Assembly: GCA_037501455.1 (NCBI GenBank) | Contig: CM074862.1 | Location: 84,312,001 to 84,376,000, forward strand | Direction of reading: 5' to 3' | Source of the DNA: Lantana camara | Taxonomy: Eukaryota; Streptophyta; Magnoliopsida; Lamiales; Verbenaceae | DNA length: 64,000 bases | Shown: piece after piece, positions 1 through 11,148 of the stretch | How positions within the stretch are numbered: the stretch's first letter is position 1 | Layout: the number at the start of each line of letters is the position of its first letter | Notes under the pieces: generated by a model | Told to the model about the DNA's origin: nothing | The model's database searches: none | What the model saw: the letters and a program-made list of their open reading frames with translations, nothing else | Program-made: the position numbers and the translations under genes

Positions 1-1026
1 CAGGAAAGAAAGGGGAATTTCAACATGAGCAAATGGGGGCAAACATCAAGCAACAAGAGCAATGTCTTCGTCCAAGACCACTAGAACATTTTGAGCCTCA
101 GGACCTTGCACTGGGGCCGCCTGATCTTGCGCTTGAGGGACTTGTTTATCTTGATTCTGGGCGGCTGGTGGTGGAACAGGCTCGTTCTGGATTTGACCAT
201 TGGGAGGAGGAATGGACTCGTTTTTGGGCAGGGCGTCTGGAGGAACATTTTGATTCTGAGTATTGATAGCAAGGGCATTCTCCTGAGGCACGTTTTCCTA
301 AGGGCCTCCAGGGGCAGTGATTGTAGAATTGACCCCCTTGTTTTGCCCCTCCTGAGGCTCCTCTTCCACCGGATGGGAGGCCATATACTCATCCTGAGCG
401 AGTTCAACCAGAAAGTTATATTCTGGGTCAGCAATGGTGGCTTCAGGATCCTCTTCCGTTTCATCTACCACCTCGCAACGCTCGTTCAATCTCAGCCCCA
501 TGTCAGTCCGTCCTCGAGCGGTGGCCTCCCCTAATCCTTTGTGGATCATTTGCTCAATAGCCAGGTTAAAGGATTTTTGAGCCTCATTGAAACAGTGAAG
601 GTAGGCAGTGAAGGAGAAGGCCTTATTATGGAGAAACTTGATGAGGGCTTCCTTATTGGCCCTCTCAAGACGCTCGGGTAGTGCCCCCATCAGGTTAGCA
701 TACTTCTTTTCCACCTCGTTCGACCGGGTGACCCATCCATTCCTGTCCTCCATCAACTTCCTGTGATTCTCGTTAAGATTATTATAGTCCGTGCGGTACT
801 TCTTCTTGGAAGCGTCGCACTTCTTAAGATCGTCTTCCAGCTTCTTGACATAGGCCTCCAGCTTATTGTGTTCCGTATCGAGGGATAGGAACTTGGCTTT
901 CTCTACGTCAAGCTCTTCCTGGATTTGGGCAGGATCGTTCGAGCGTGCCATCTTTTTGTATTTAACCTTGCGGTCGGAATAAACGGACGCACGCATTTGG
1001 ATACTCTTGGCCCTCGGTAACACTTG

Positions 1027-1098
1027 CTGTATTTTCAGAAGGAAAATGAGAATGGACACTTATGTTATTTTAACAAGAAAGAAAACGGTGAGACTTAC
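1027..1098 (-). other. intron 2 of the antisense ORF
   Basis: On the minus strand it begins GTAAGT at 1098 and ends AAAATACAG at 1027 (72 bases, short but normal for plants). Both flanking exons are in phase 0 and join into one frame that leads into the coiled-coil segment. One stop (TGA at 1159-1161) lies in the exon just upstream and is not removed by the splice. Confidence 0.7.
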
Positions 1099-1733
1099 AG
1101 AAATAAGGGCATGGACCATGTCTACGGCCACTTTCTCAGTATTTTGGGAGAACAACGTTCAATGGTCCCCGGTAAATTGGACCCTCTCGTAAAGCCCTTG
1201 AGTAATAGTGCGAGAGGGTGAGCGAGTGCTTAGCAAAACATGACCCTCCTCCGGGGGGTGGCTAAAACTCCTATGTCCCATACGTTCAAACTCCCACATA
1301 TGGTCTTCCTCCGACGAGGAAGTATCACCGTCACGCCTTTGCCTTTGCCCAGGATGGGGGACGGTGTCGGGCATCCTTTTCCTCTTTCTGGAAGTGGTGG
1401 CGGTATCCTCTTGGGGCCCTCTGATAACTACGCTCGTTGGGAGCCCTGGTCGGTTAGGTGACGGAGAAGTAGCTCCCCTCGCAATGGGAGCATCAGTTGG
1501 ACGAGCCACAATCCTCGTTTCAGTAGGAGGATCGCTGCTTTGGATTTGCTGAGAAGCACTTGAACTCGCGCCCGCATGACCACCACGACCATCACCGTGA
1601 CCGGCCCCACATCCAGCTCCTCGCCCTCGTGGGTTCTCCTGTCTGTTCTGGTCTTGGCACTGTTGACATTGGCGAGCACCAATAACGTTGGCAACATTTC
1701 GCATATTTGCGCCCACCATTATAATAGCAACAC

Positions 1734-1838
1734 CTGAGAAGGAAACAAGAAAACGAGAGTTAAATACTTGTACATGATATTTCTGCAAAGTATTATCAAG
1801 TCAGTGTCCCTATCTAAAGTTAGTCCCTAGGAGCTAAC
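1734..1838 (-). other. intron 1 of the antisense ORF
   Basis: On the minus strand the intron begins GTTAGC at 1838 and ends after a pyrimidine-rich TTTCCTTCTCAG at 1734 (105 bases). The upstream exon leaves one base of a codon and the downstream exon supplies two, so the frame continues without a stop across the junction. That phase match was found independently of the ORF boundaries and supports a true intron. Confidence 0.65.
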
Positions 1839-3256
1839 CATCTCTCTCCAAATTTCGAGGGGGAGGATTTTTGATATAATGAGGGTCGTTAGTGATTCCG
1901 CAAAGAAATATGACTTTTGCATCATCAATCAAGTCCTTTGCTTGGATAATCCAACCCTCACCCCTCATAGCACTGGCGAGATCCTTCGGCCAATTTTCTG
2001 GAAGAGTATGGGGTAAACGATGCCTAACAAGGGGCCCCTCTCCATGGGAAATCCACTCTCGGGGTACCCTAAAATCTTCACCATTGGGAGCCTTCACAAA
2101 GAAGAACTTCTTCTTCTACTCTACTCCATGGGTTGAAGGGGAATCAATCAATTTTAGGCCAGATTTGGCTTAGATATAGAAAAAGCCCGCCCTCGGAGAC
2201 GAATGGGACGAGCGGGTAACTTGGAAAAGAGCATTAAAATTACGGAATGAGGGTTGATGTTGGGTGCAAGCCATAAGGTTCACAAAAACGGTTATCAAAG
2301 ATAAACCATTGGGCACGATTTGGGTTGGGCACAGGTTAAGATTGTTTAGGATGTCAGCTACGGGGCCCTGATATTGGGAATCTCAACCCTCCAAAAATTA
2401 TGGTATCTAAATACACAGCCATCTCCCTGGGAGGGGGGTTGTTCGCTCGCTCGTGTTCCTCAGGGATTCTCCATTGGTAACGCTTGTCCTAATAGATGGG
2501 GGCCAACATAGATTTTATTTCCCCTAAAGTGATGGTGCTCTGAATTTCGTCAGGAGGAACCTCTGTCGCTTGCATACCGGTACCCTCACCCTCGTTTGAC
2601 CCTTTGGCTTTCTTAGCTTTCCTGGGCCTTTGGGATTTCTTCCTTTTGCCCTTGACAGGGGCTCTCTCTGGGGACCCCGCTTCTCTCTCGGATTCAGGGG
2701 CTGGAGCTGTAATGGCCACAGTTACCGTATGACAGTGGGGATGAGTGGCCCTCTTCGTCAACGGTAGTACACTCCCCTGTCTCTCCGCCTCAAGCACCAT
2801 GTTCATTTCGTCAAACAGGTGTTCGACACCATATGGGTTTCTTTCATCCATGGCCAAGACGGCGGCTTCAAGCTCCTCATCCCTAGGGGGGCCCGGTGGG
2901 GATGAACTTTGAGTAGCCATCTCCTCAACCTCACGGGTAAATTCCTCCACATGGTCTCTGGCCATGGTTATTGTGAAATTTGAAGGGTATATGGGAATTT
3001 TGGAATCGGGGGATGTTCAGAGAAATCTGGGATTTTTCAGAAGGAAGGTGGAATCCGGAGAGAAACTCAATCCTAGATGGATAACTACGGTTAGGAAGCA
3101 GAAGTTAGTGATAATACAGGAATGTTACCTTAAGAAATTGATGGGAAAGCTTGTGATTGCTTGGAAGATTGCTAGGTTTTTACTTTGAAGAATTTGTGCA
3201 CAAGAGGATTCTGAGTTTTTGTTCGCGTAAAGGAGAAAGAAGTGTGGCAAAACCCT

Positions 3257-3265
3257 TATTTATAG
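3257..3265 (-). promoter_or_regulatory. TATA box for the antisense ORF
   Basis: The minus strand reads CTATAAATA here, about 290 bases upstream of the ATG at 2965. A 5' leader of roughly 260 bases would fit. It suggests the antisense gene had its own promoter inside the retroelement. The assignment is positional only. Confidence 0.45.
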
Positions 3266-3558
3266 GGTATGATTTGGGCCATTAAATTCAAAAATACAAT
3301 CATTTCCCGCCTAGGTAACCGCCCACTTTCATGAACCGTCTCCCCAGATCCCAAGATTTACACGCCGTTTCCTAGAGAGTCTCACCCACTCTCCTTCCAG
3401 CATTTAATGAGAGATGACGTTGGCCATTAGTTGAAGCGATAACAATTAATGCTTGATTGGAAGAGAATTTTCCCGCACAACACTTCCTCCCACGTGTGCT
3501 ACCCTCGGAATTTAAACAGATTCAAAATTCTACAGCCTTTGCACTTGAAGACTGCAGA
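3266..3558. other. gene-free part of the Tat 3' region
   Basis: This is the stretch between the antisense gene's putative promoter and the polypurine tract. I see no open frame of note and no repeat. It is best read as the 3' untranslated part of the retroelement. Confidence 0.5.
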
Positions 3559-3573
3559 ATTTGGGGGGCCAAA
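3559..3573 (+). promoter_or_regulatory. polypurine tract of the Tat-type element
   Basis: A purine-rich run (ATTTGGGGGGCCAAA) ends exactly where the LTR begins with TGATGG. This is the plus-strand primer position for reverse transcription and shows that the retroelement runs on + with its body to the left of the window. Confidence 0.65.
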
Positions 3574-4422
3574 TGATGGGGTTAAAATACGCATTAACCC
3601 ACGTTCTGACACGTGGCATGGTCAAGCATGACACATGGACACACTGTTCCTTGAGCATCCCGGATTGCCACCAGCCCATGATCACCCTGCGCTCTTCAAC
3701 GTGCGTCTCAGAGCTTTATAACGAGCGGCATCCTCTCTTTGCCAAGAATACCCTCATGTCTCTAAGGAAGGCATTCAATGAGCGTTAGGACCTTTCGAGC
3801 ATGTCCTCATACGATCATAGAACAAAAGGGATCCTTACATCCTCGTCGCACTGCTTAGACGCTGATCCCCATGCGGATCCCCTAGTCTATCAGTCCCGGT
3901 TGGCACGAGCGTGCTTCTCGCCCTCGCTACCAACCCCCAAACCCGCTCTCTGACACCCGTACTAGCTCGCACACCTGACTTTGCTGCAAACACTAACTCC
4001 TACCAACTTTTGCAGGAGATTCCTCCTAGGATTCTTCTCGTTGCGACACGTGTTAGGGCAGCATTAGGGTAGGACCACACAAAACAAATTACCAAAGGGT
4101 CCTTCACCCTCAACTATAAATATGCAACGTCTTCTTCTCCACTGTAAGCAATCTCCATTCTAGAAACTAAGTTCTTCACTTTTCTTTGCTCTGCTTTGCT
4201 TTGATTTGTTGAGATTCTTGCCTGACTTGAGCGTCGGAGAGCCAAACTGGGAATCACCCCCAGTTCCCCCCAACTTGGCCATCTGACTTTGTTGGTGTTT
4301 GTCCTAGCAGGTAGGACCCATAACTTTTCCGGCGATCTCCATTGAGCTTCTCCGTCTGTTTCCCCACCTCAATAAAATAGGAAGTGATCGGAGTTTGACC
4401 TTTACCTAATCAGACGCCATCA
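3574..4422 (+). mobile_element. 3' LTR of a Tat-type Ty3/gypsy element
   Basis: The 849-base LTR starts TGATGG and ends CCATCA, a perfect 6-base terminal inverted repeat. It follows a polypurine tract. It holds a TATA box (4114-4122) and, downstream in the R/U5 part, the string TTGAGCGTCGGAG near 4227, which from memory is common in Tat/Ogre-type LTRs. The 5' partner lies outside the window, so a target-site duplication cannot be tested. Confidence 0.75.
4114..4122 (+). promoter_or_regulatory. TATA box in the Tat LTR
   Basis: CTATAAATA lies about two thirds into the LTR, as expected for the U3/R boundary. The likely start site is near 4145, before the TTGAGCGTCGG block. Confidence 0.55.
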
Positions 4423-4559
4423 TTATCTTTGATTTTTATATAAAGTTCTGAAATGTTAATTTCTTTGTTATAACTCAAAATGTAAAGGTTATTGCATTTT
4501 CTATAGGAATCACCATCTTCAGATTTATATGTTAATGTATTGGATTCTTTGCAACCCAA

Positions 4560-5673
4560 TAGAGGAATAGTAACCTCAAGCTAAGACTTACTCAACTCCG
4601 TTGGTGGACCATCCTAAACCCAATAACCATCTTGAACCTTGTGGTCTATCCTCACTAATTTATCCACCAGGATGTTTCTTTCTCTCGGAATGTGCTCAAT
4701 CTGAGCTTCGTAAGGCCTGAGGAATAAATTTCGGCAATCAAATATTAAAATTTTCATGTGTGCTCTTTATAATCCTTCTTTGTTATACATTACGCCACCA
4801 TCTCTAAATAAAACTCCATATTAATCTTCAGTATGCGCCTCTCCCAAGCTAACTTTAATCCCTCACGTAAGCTTAATAACTTTGTCACTTTTGTTGGAAC
4901 TCTACCAAAATTTATAGAGTATCTTAGCACTCATCTTCCACTGTCATCTTGAATGACGCTTCTAGTTGAAGCAATGTTGGTGTGACTATAAAAGCTTCCA
5001 TCTAAATCTTGTTTCACCCATCTCTTCTCGAGTTTATTCCAAGGCAATTTAACGCCTGTTTTCTTTTGGCTGTGTTTTTTGTCCTCACTAATTAGTACCA
5101 TGGACTCAGGTAACTCTTTTATCTGGTGAAGAGTGACGTTTCTAGAACTTCATAATATTCTAATAGCTTCATTAGTTTAGTACTTTTCAAAGATTGCAGA
5201 GCGTTGAGATCAAGACAATCTATCTAGGATATTCTGGTAACATGTTTCTCTGAACTTTATTGTTAAAAGCTCTCTTTGAGCCATTCTAAACCTTACAAGC
5301 TACGAAGATTTCGACCAGTCTAGGTATCAACAATCTTGTTCCACACCCGAAGTGCGAACGAAAGCTTCTCAACACGTGATCCACATCTTCACGTCTTGTA
5401 CAACATCTTGTACGTATATCGCTTTCCCCAAATTTTTAGTCATACTTCAATGCATTTGTGTGCAAGCTGTCATGTTGGCAAAGTCACAAGAAAATCTTGA
5501 ACTTTTAAGGGCAAGATAATTTCCAAATTTATTTCTAGTATTTTCTCGCATTTCTCATTCGATACTATAAGTAGATTATAGGCCATTTTATATGAGAAAT
5601 TGTCGTTAGTTTCACCATCTTTATATTATTTATATTTAATTTTTGTCCTTTTTTGTTTTCAGCTTAGTTATGT
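4560..5673 (-). pseudogene. LINE relic, C-terminal part: end of zinc-binding region and RNase H
   Basis: Minus-strand reading gives an RNase H-like stretch: DLDGSF followed by HTNIAST and VIQDD (about 5010-4930), then LREGLKLAWERRILKINMEF (about 4870-4815), and at 4690-4650 a C-terminal run with HIPRERN and VDKLVR. This is the order of the RNase H domain at the end of plant L1-type LINE ORF2. A degenerate VWNKI-type segment near 5320 fits the preceding zinc-binding (zf-RVT) region. The first catalytic Asp survives, but stops and frameshifts break it. It continues the LINE found at 6004-6425 and 9512-10760. Confidence 0.65.
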
Positions 5674-5682
5674 TTCATTTTT

Positions 5683-6003
5683 GGGAAAAAAAACTTGAAC
5701 ATCCTGAACTATCACGCATTTTGGACTTTGCAACCTGAACTAAAAAACATCTCCGGTTGCAACCTGAACTATTTAAAATTCTCACTTTGCATCCTAAGTG
5801 TAAAAATCCGCCACTGTTGTCGCCGGAGGCACTGACGTGGATATCTCGAACGGGTGACACGTAAGTACATGTGGCCGGATTTTTACACTGAGGATGCAAA
5901 GTGAGAATTTTAAATAGTTCAGGTTGCAACCGGAGATGTTTTTTAGTTCAGGTTGCAAAGTCCAAAATGCGTGATAGTTCAGGATGTTCAAAATTTTTTT
6001 CCC
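5683..6003. mobile_element. Mutator-type foldback MITE
   Basis: Two arms of about 130 bases (5683-5812 and 5874-6003) are near-perfect inverted copies around a ~60-base centre. The ends begin GGGAAAAA on each strand. The element is flanked by an identical 9-base duplication, TTCATTTTT (5674-5682 and 6004-6012). A 9-base duplication with long inverted repeats is the mark of Mutator-like elements. No coding capacity. It sits inside the old LINE. Confidence 0.85.
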
Positions 6004-6425
6004 TTCATTTTTTATCTATTCCAATAAGATCATATGCCATAAGAACTTTATTCTCCTCACAAATGCATGTTATCTTTCAATACTTCGGCTAGTTTGCCTT
6101 GTGATAATCATCTATCATTCTATAAAGACATCCCGTCATCGTTTTCAATCCTTCAGTATTTGTAAAACAGTACTGCCAACCAAATTCTTCTAATAATCGT
6201 CTTTCATACTCAAGAAGCCAAAAGTTGAGCTTACTTTCAAGAATATACCTTCCCCTCTCTTTTAAATATCTTTTCTTATATATCTAGCTTCGCAGCTTTG
6301 TCTCCTTGTTGAGCATTCCCCATCCCATTTTAGCGAACATCGCTATTCTGTTTTTTTGGGGCTTCCCTAACACCCAATCCCCATTCTCGCTTTTTTCTAG
6401 TCGTCTTCTTTCAACCTATAAGATG
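6004..6425 (-). pseudogene. LINE relic, middle part (zf-RVT region)
   Basis: The minus strand encodes AMFAKMGWGMLNKE near 6350-6310, matching the conserved LLAKQGWR-type motif after the reverse transcriptase in plant LINEs, then a Lys/Tyr-rich stretch. Frames shift several times. This piece is bounded by the MITE on the left and the solo LTR on the right, so both inserted into the LINE. Confidence 0.65.
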
Positions 6426-9400
6426 TGTAACACCCCGATTTTTCTATTTGTGCTTTTCGTAATATTATATGTATTATATCTTCATGTATTTATATGAATT
6501 TCCATTAACGTGAAATTTACCTGAAATAATTGTTAATGTGTCTAATTGCTATTATGTTATCTTACTTGATCATTTCATAAATGTATGGATTTACTTGCAT
6601 GACATAAATGGAGTTATATGATCATCTTCCATGGAATGAAACTTAATTGCATCAATTCAAATATTTCAAGGACTTAAATGCAAATTGAGATAAGTCATGC
6701 ATTTGATAGAAGACTTTTGCAAAATATCTAAGACATCTCCTACCTTTCATTTCATCATATTTAATACATACACACACACACACACACACATATTTTATAT
6801 ATATATATATATGTAAGAGCACTAAGAGATTATATACATATTATATACATTAATATCTTACTTTTTAACTTTATACATATACATCATATATATATATGCA
6901 TCCACTGGATCATTATATAATATAATTGCATTTACACCCTCATTCTACTCACTTCTAACATGTAATTACCTAAGAGATAAGGGTCTAGTTACTATAATCA
7001 TAATTAGGCAAGACTTTTTGCACCTCTCATCATATACATATACATATACATATACATTTCACTAATATATCATATATCATATATACATTACATTACATAC
7101 ACTCATTCATCTTTCACAATTTCATTCATGGCATTTCATCAAAATCTCACACACTCACACACACTTAATCACGGTTGGAACACCAAGGGAGGAGAAGAAA
7201 GATTTCCTCTCATTTTCAAGCTTGATTCAAGGAGGAAAATTACATGCTTTGAAGTTTCTTCATCATACCATCCTTTCATCTCTTCTTTCTTTCACCCAAG
7301 GTAGATATGGAGATTTGATTTAATTCTTAAAGCCATGAGTTAAGTAGGGTTTGAGAATTATGATATGCTTTCTTGTTTATTTGTGAGTAGAAGCATGAGT
7401 ATGATCTTTAGACTTGGAAACTTGCATGAACTCTTGATGAATATTAAGGTTGGATGATATGAAATTATATGGGTTTGAATGATGAATTCTTGATGATCTA
7501 AGCATGTTTCCTTGGATTAAATGTTACCTAAATGATGTACTTAAGTTATATGCATGATATATGATTGTTTTAGAGCTTTTTGGTTGAGTTTGCTTTGGGT
7601 TTTGATCCCTTTTCTTCCCTCCACAAAGCAACCCCTGTTTTGCCCCTTTTTCCAGCCCTGGAAGGGTACCCGGGCGGGTACTTTTTGTACATAAAAAGTA
7701 CCCTGGCGTTTACTTTTGTCCAGAAAAGCTTCCGGACAACTTTACCCGGTTGGGGAACTTTTCCCTTGAACTTTACCCGGCCGGGTACTCCCTCATCCGA
7801 ACTCCGATTGACCTGATTTTTAAACCCACGGAAACCTTTTGAAGTCTAGAACAAGCTACAATTTGAATAACCTCGATATATTTTCCCATTTATGAGATAT
7901 TATCAATTCTTTTTGGTGTCGCCACTTTACCAGAAATCTACATTCACCTAACTTCAAGCTTACGCCATTTTCTTCTCGCTTTGAACTAGAAAACAAGCCA
8001 TATACCATCGGAAAGGTATAATTGTCTAGTTTTATACCAACAAACAAAACTCAATTCCAACTTCTAAAACTCAATATATTCCAGTTTTCCTACAGCATGC
8101 GCATTTCCAAAAATTGTCGACTTTTACCAAACTTTGCCAAAAACCTTTATATTGCATTCCTTTCACTTCCTTGGCTCCTTTATGTGACTTATATGATTTA
8201 TATACTTGATTTATTGATAATTATGCTCCTATTTGACATTTATTGATACTTTATTTGGGAATTTAGACACATTCATGATATTTATTGATTGTAAAGGCAT
8301 GATTGATATCACATGATTTTACCGTTCGTCTTAAATGGTTCATACGAGTCGAGTCTCAAGTATACTTGTCCATGTTATACAGATCACGTTCCCAGTGACG
8401 AGGAGCACTCTCCTTAGGGTGTTTCCTTGCTTCTTTTGGTTGGTAAAGTATAGGTGAGGTTTAATTCTAGATATATAGAACCCATACAACCCTATGTGAT
8501 GTTTTTAGCCAAAATGTATCTATATATCTATAGTTTTCCAAACCTTATTAATTTTCAACGGATTTACCGAACTGAACTGATTGATTGTATTGGGCGAGTA
8601 TCATGATTGTTCAATGTGGGCCCGAGGGTAGTGTATTGAGCCAAACGGGAAAGCAAGGGCTGACAGGTAACTCTTGCACTATCCTCACCATTTTGGGACC
8701 ACCTCTGAATCCACAGGAAGTTTGGTGGAGGAAGAAGTTCCGTGCGTGGGAGTCATGTTCCTAACATACGTCCTTATTGGGTGGTGGGGCTTTGTAATCC
8801 CATCATCACCCGGAGGAAAAAGGGTTCATGAAACTGCTAATTGTGCATTATAATAACTTGCATGATCACCATTGAATTGAAACCTAAATATTGATCGTTC
8901 ACTATCGGAGTAAAGGTTGGAGATTGCCCTCACTCGCCGGGCCACGGATTGAATTGAATTGATTGAATTGTTAAATGGTATAGTTGTAGGCTCGGGCGAG
9001 ATTTATTCCATTATTAAATTTATATTGTTTTCTTTTATAAAACCTTACCCGGGACTATAACTTGCATGATATGTGCACTTATATTTATTAAACCCCTCAC
9101 TTAGTCTTTCATAGAATGACACCTCACGTTTTCAGGTTTGCAGGGTGCATGCTCGATGGGATTGAGTCGGTCTTTCTTTTCGGGTCTAGCACAGTTCATG
9201 TAATTGTTATTGTATATGTATATTATTGATGCACATCTCTTACTTTTGACTAGTTTTGAAGAGCTTGGGATTGTATATATGAAAATGTTGGATATGAACT
9301 TGAAAAATGATAATGGAATGTATGTATTGGTTATACATGTTGGTGTATTAATTGAGGGTTAGTCCCGCCTAGTTAGGAAGTTTTTTTTTTATTTTTTATT

Positions 9401-9506
9401 GTCACCCATTCGCTATAGCCTTGGTTCATATACGGATTATCCATCCCCATATGTGGACTGAGCTATAGTGCGGGGGATGTGGCTACCTTGCGTTCCGGGT
9501 GCTACA
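6426..9506 (+). mobile_element. solo LTR, Tekay/Del-like Ty3/gypsy
   Basis: The 3081-base sequence begins TGTAACACCCC and ends GGGTGCTACA. It is flanked by AGATG on both sides (6421-6425 and 9507-9511). No internal coding region, primer site or polypurine tract is present, so it is a solo LTR left by LTR-LTR recombination. It shares blocks with the LTR at 38393-41093 (for example the GACGAGGAGCA and GAAACTGCTAATTGTGCA segments) and so is the same broad family. A CA run (about 6769-6790) and an AT run (about 6793-6812) lie near its start. Confidence 0.88.
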
Positions 9507-9511
9507 AGATG

Positions 9512-10760
9512 GCTTCATTTCTTTGTTATATTAGTCACCTAAAGAAACTTGCAAATTAAGTCGATCAAGTTTATCGTACACATGATTAGGGAGTCAATTC
9601 GTAGGCATATGGTAGATAGGATTTGAGCTCATGATAAACTAAATAAACGTAATTATCTGACATATTTAGCATTTTGGCTTTGTATCTCGAAGAAGCTTTT
9701 TAACTCTCTCAATCACGTTCGAGAAAAGCTCACTATAGTTTCGACCAAAGTTTTCTGCAGCCCCTAGTTCCCTAAGTTGGTTGTACTTTCCATACCCAAA
9801 ATTTCACTAACCTGTTGTTCTAAATTATTTGACACATAAGGTGCGAACAATAAGTGTGATTTGTTCAAGTTCAACTTGAGGTATGGTATCTTGTAAACGC
9901 TTAAACCTCACTTTAAATGCACATCGCTCCATCCACGGTAACTTTAACTCAAAATATTAAGTCGTCCACAAAAGCAAGTGTGAGATCTAAGGGTCTTCCT
10001 AACATACCGCAATTGGCCTCCATTATTTGGTCAAAAAAACTTCCTCAATCATATACATAAATGTTTCCATACAAAGCACAAACAAATAAAGCGAGAGTGA
10101 ATCCCCTTGTCTAATACCACATGTTATCCGTATAGCCTCCGTCAGTTCACCATTCCATAGAATCTCTGGTTTTATCCCCTCTACTACGCTCATGATGATA
10201 TTGATGATTTTTGTTGGGAATTTGAAGAAAGTTAGAATTTTCCTTAGAAAATTCCACCAAACTTTATTGTACATCTTTTCAAGATCTAATTTTAGCACCA
10301 TGCACCCCTTTTTGTCTTTGGAGTGATGTAACGTGTGTAACACTTCTTGAAGTACCAAGTTATTATCATGGCTACTTCGCTCGGTAATGAAATTATTCTA
10401 GTTCGCATTCATAATTTTATTGATATAAGGCCTAAGCTGATGTAAATCATCTTGATGATTATTTTGAGCAATACGTTGCACAACGTAATGGGTTGAAATT
10501 CGCTTATTTTTTCTGGAGCATTAACTTTCGAAATCTGGCAAATAAACACTTGACAAGCCTCTATGGGAATTGATTTTCTCTCCATGCAATCATTAATGAA
10601 TTTCACCATCGAGAGTCTCTTATGTCCTAATAAGTCTTGAAAATGTAGGCTTGGAAACCATTTGATCCTATCATTTTATATGGGTGTGGATGCTCTTCAC
10701 TAACCTTAGGGTTTCTTTCATGTGGGTTAATTCTTTGGAGGTTATGAAGCCATGGTGATT
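9512..10760 (-). pseudogene. LINE relic, reverse transcriptase part
   Basis: On minus, 10760-10600 encodes a remnant of the PGPDGF block (IGSNGFQAY). 10609-10409 has CQVFICQISKVNAPEKISEF followed by PITLCNVLLKII. 10358-10023 gives KLDLEKMYNKVWW and GIRQGDSLS, and near 9968-9950 FVDDLIF replaces the usual [FY]ADD catalytic box. These are ordered motifs of L1-type plant reverse transcriptase. The frame is broken by several stops. The ORF continues, after the solo LTR, at 6425. Confidence 0.8.
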
Positions 10761-11148
10761 TTACGATTACAGTTCTTGACCAATTTGGGGAAAATTTTTT
10801 ATAAGCACATTAATTCTACGATATATAAATAATAGGGCGGGGGATGTGATTGTTATAAGCTGGAAAATTTTCCTCCAAATGTTACTTACATAGATTTTTT
10901 TTTTAAAAATAATAATACCGCATATACAACTCTTTATATAGGTGGACATGGTGGTTTCACGAAAGTGGTATTTTATTGCCATGTAGGACAACGGGTCTGG
11001 TTTTCGGTAGGGTCGGGTGGGTTCCAGGCAAAAATTGATCCTAAATTGCCAATTTTTTGAGACACAGGGTTTTTTTTGCCACCAGAAAAATGAACTATCC
11101 TTGAAATGTAAAATGGGGTCACTCGGTATCTCCATTTTGCCATTTTCC
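10761..11148. other. no gene seen
   Basis: The sequence has an open frame on minus but no recognisable motif, and composition like the flanks. I see nothing in it. Confidence 0.5.

Larger units (their letters stand above)
46..2965 (-). pseudogene. antisense 'gypsy-type transposase' (PF04195-like) ORF of a Tat-type element
   Basis: Seen: a minus-strand gene whose first open segment (2965-2489) starts at an ATG and carries a Lys/Arg-rich stretch. It is followed by a segment with the plant motif order LRFP, then TQIVPNGL, then FNALFQV (about 2440-2220), and by the 2097-1834, 1733-1099 and 1026-298 segments. The last is a long charged coiled coil and runs into a Pro/Gln-rich tail (291-46). Known: this order is that of the plant 'putative gypsy-type transposase' domain proteins, often carried as an additional antisense ORF between pol and the 3' LTR of Tat elements; their function is unknown. 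Breaks: in-frame TAG at 2489-2491, a 1-base frameshift near 2362-2368, TAA at 2170-2172, TAG at 2116-2118, TGA at 1159-1161 and TAG at 298-300. Two introns keep matching phases, so the spliced structure outlived the reading frame. Family call fairly sure; function unknown. Confidence 0.75.

Noticed and set aside
91..534. 147-residue open frame on +
   Set aside because: It is the shadow of the minus-strand coiled-coil and Pro/Gln-rich segments of the antisense gene; its composition is low complexity and matches no family.
5675..6092. Several short frames on both strands
   Set aside because: They are produced by the symmetric arms of the Mutator-type MITE; the similar peptides on the two strands come from the inverted repeat.
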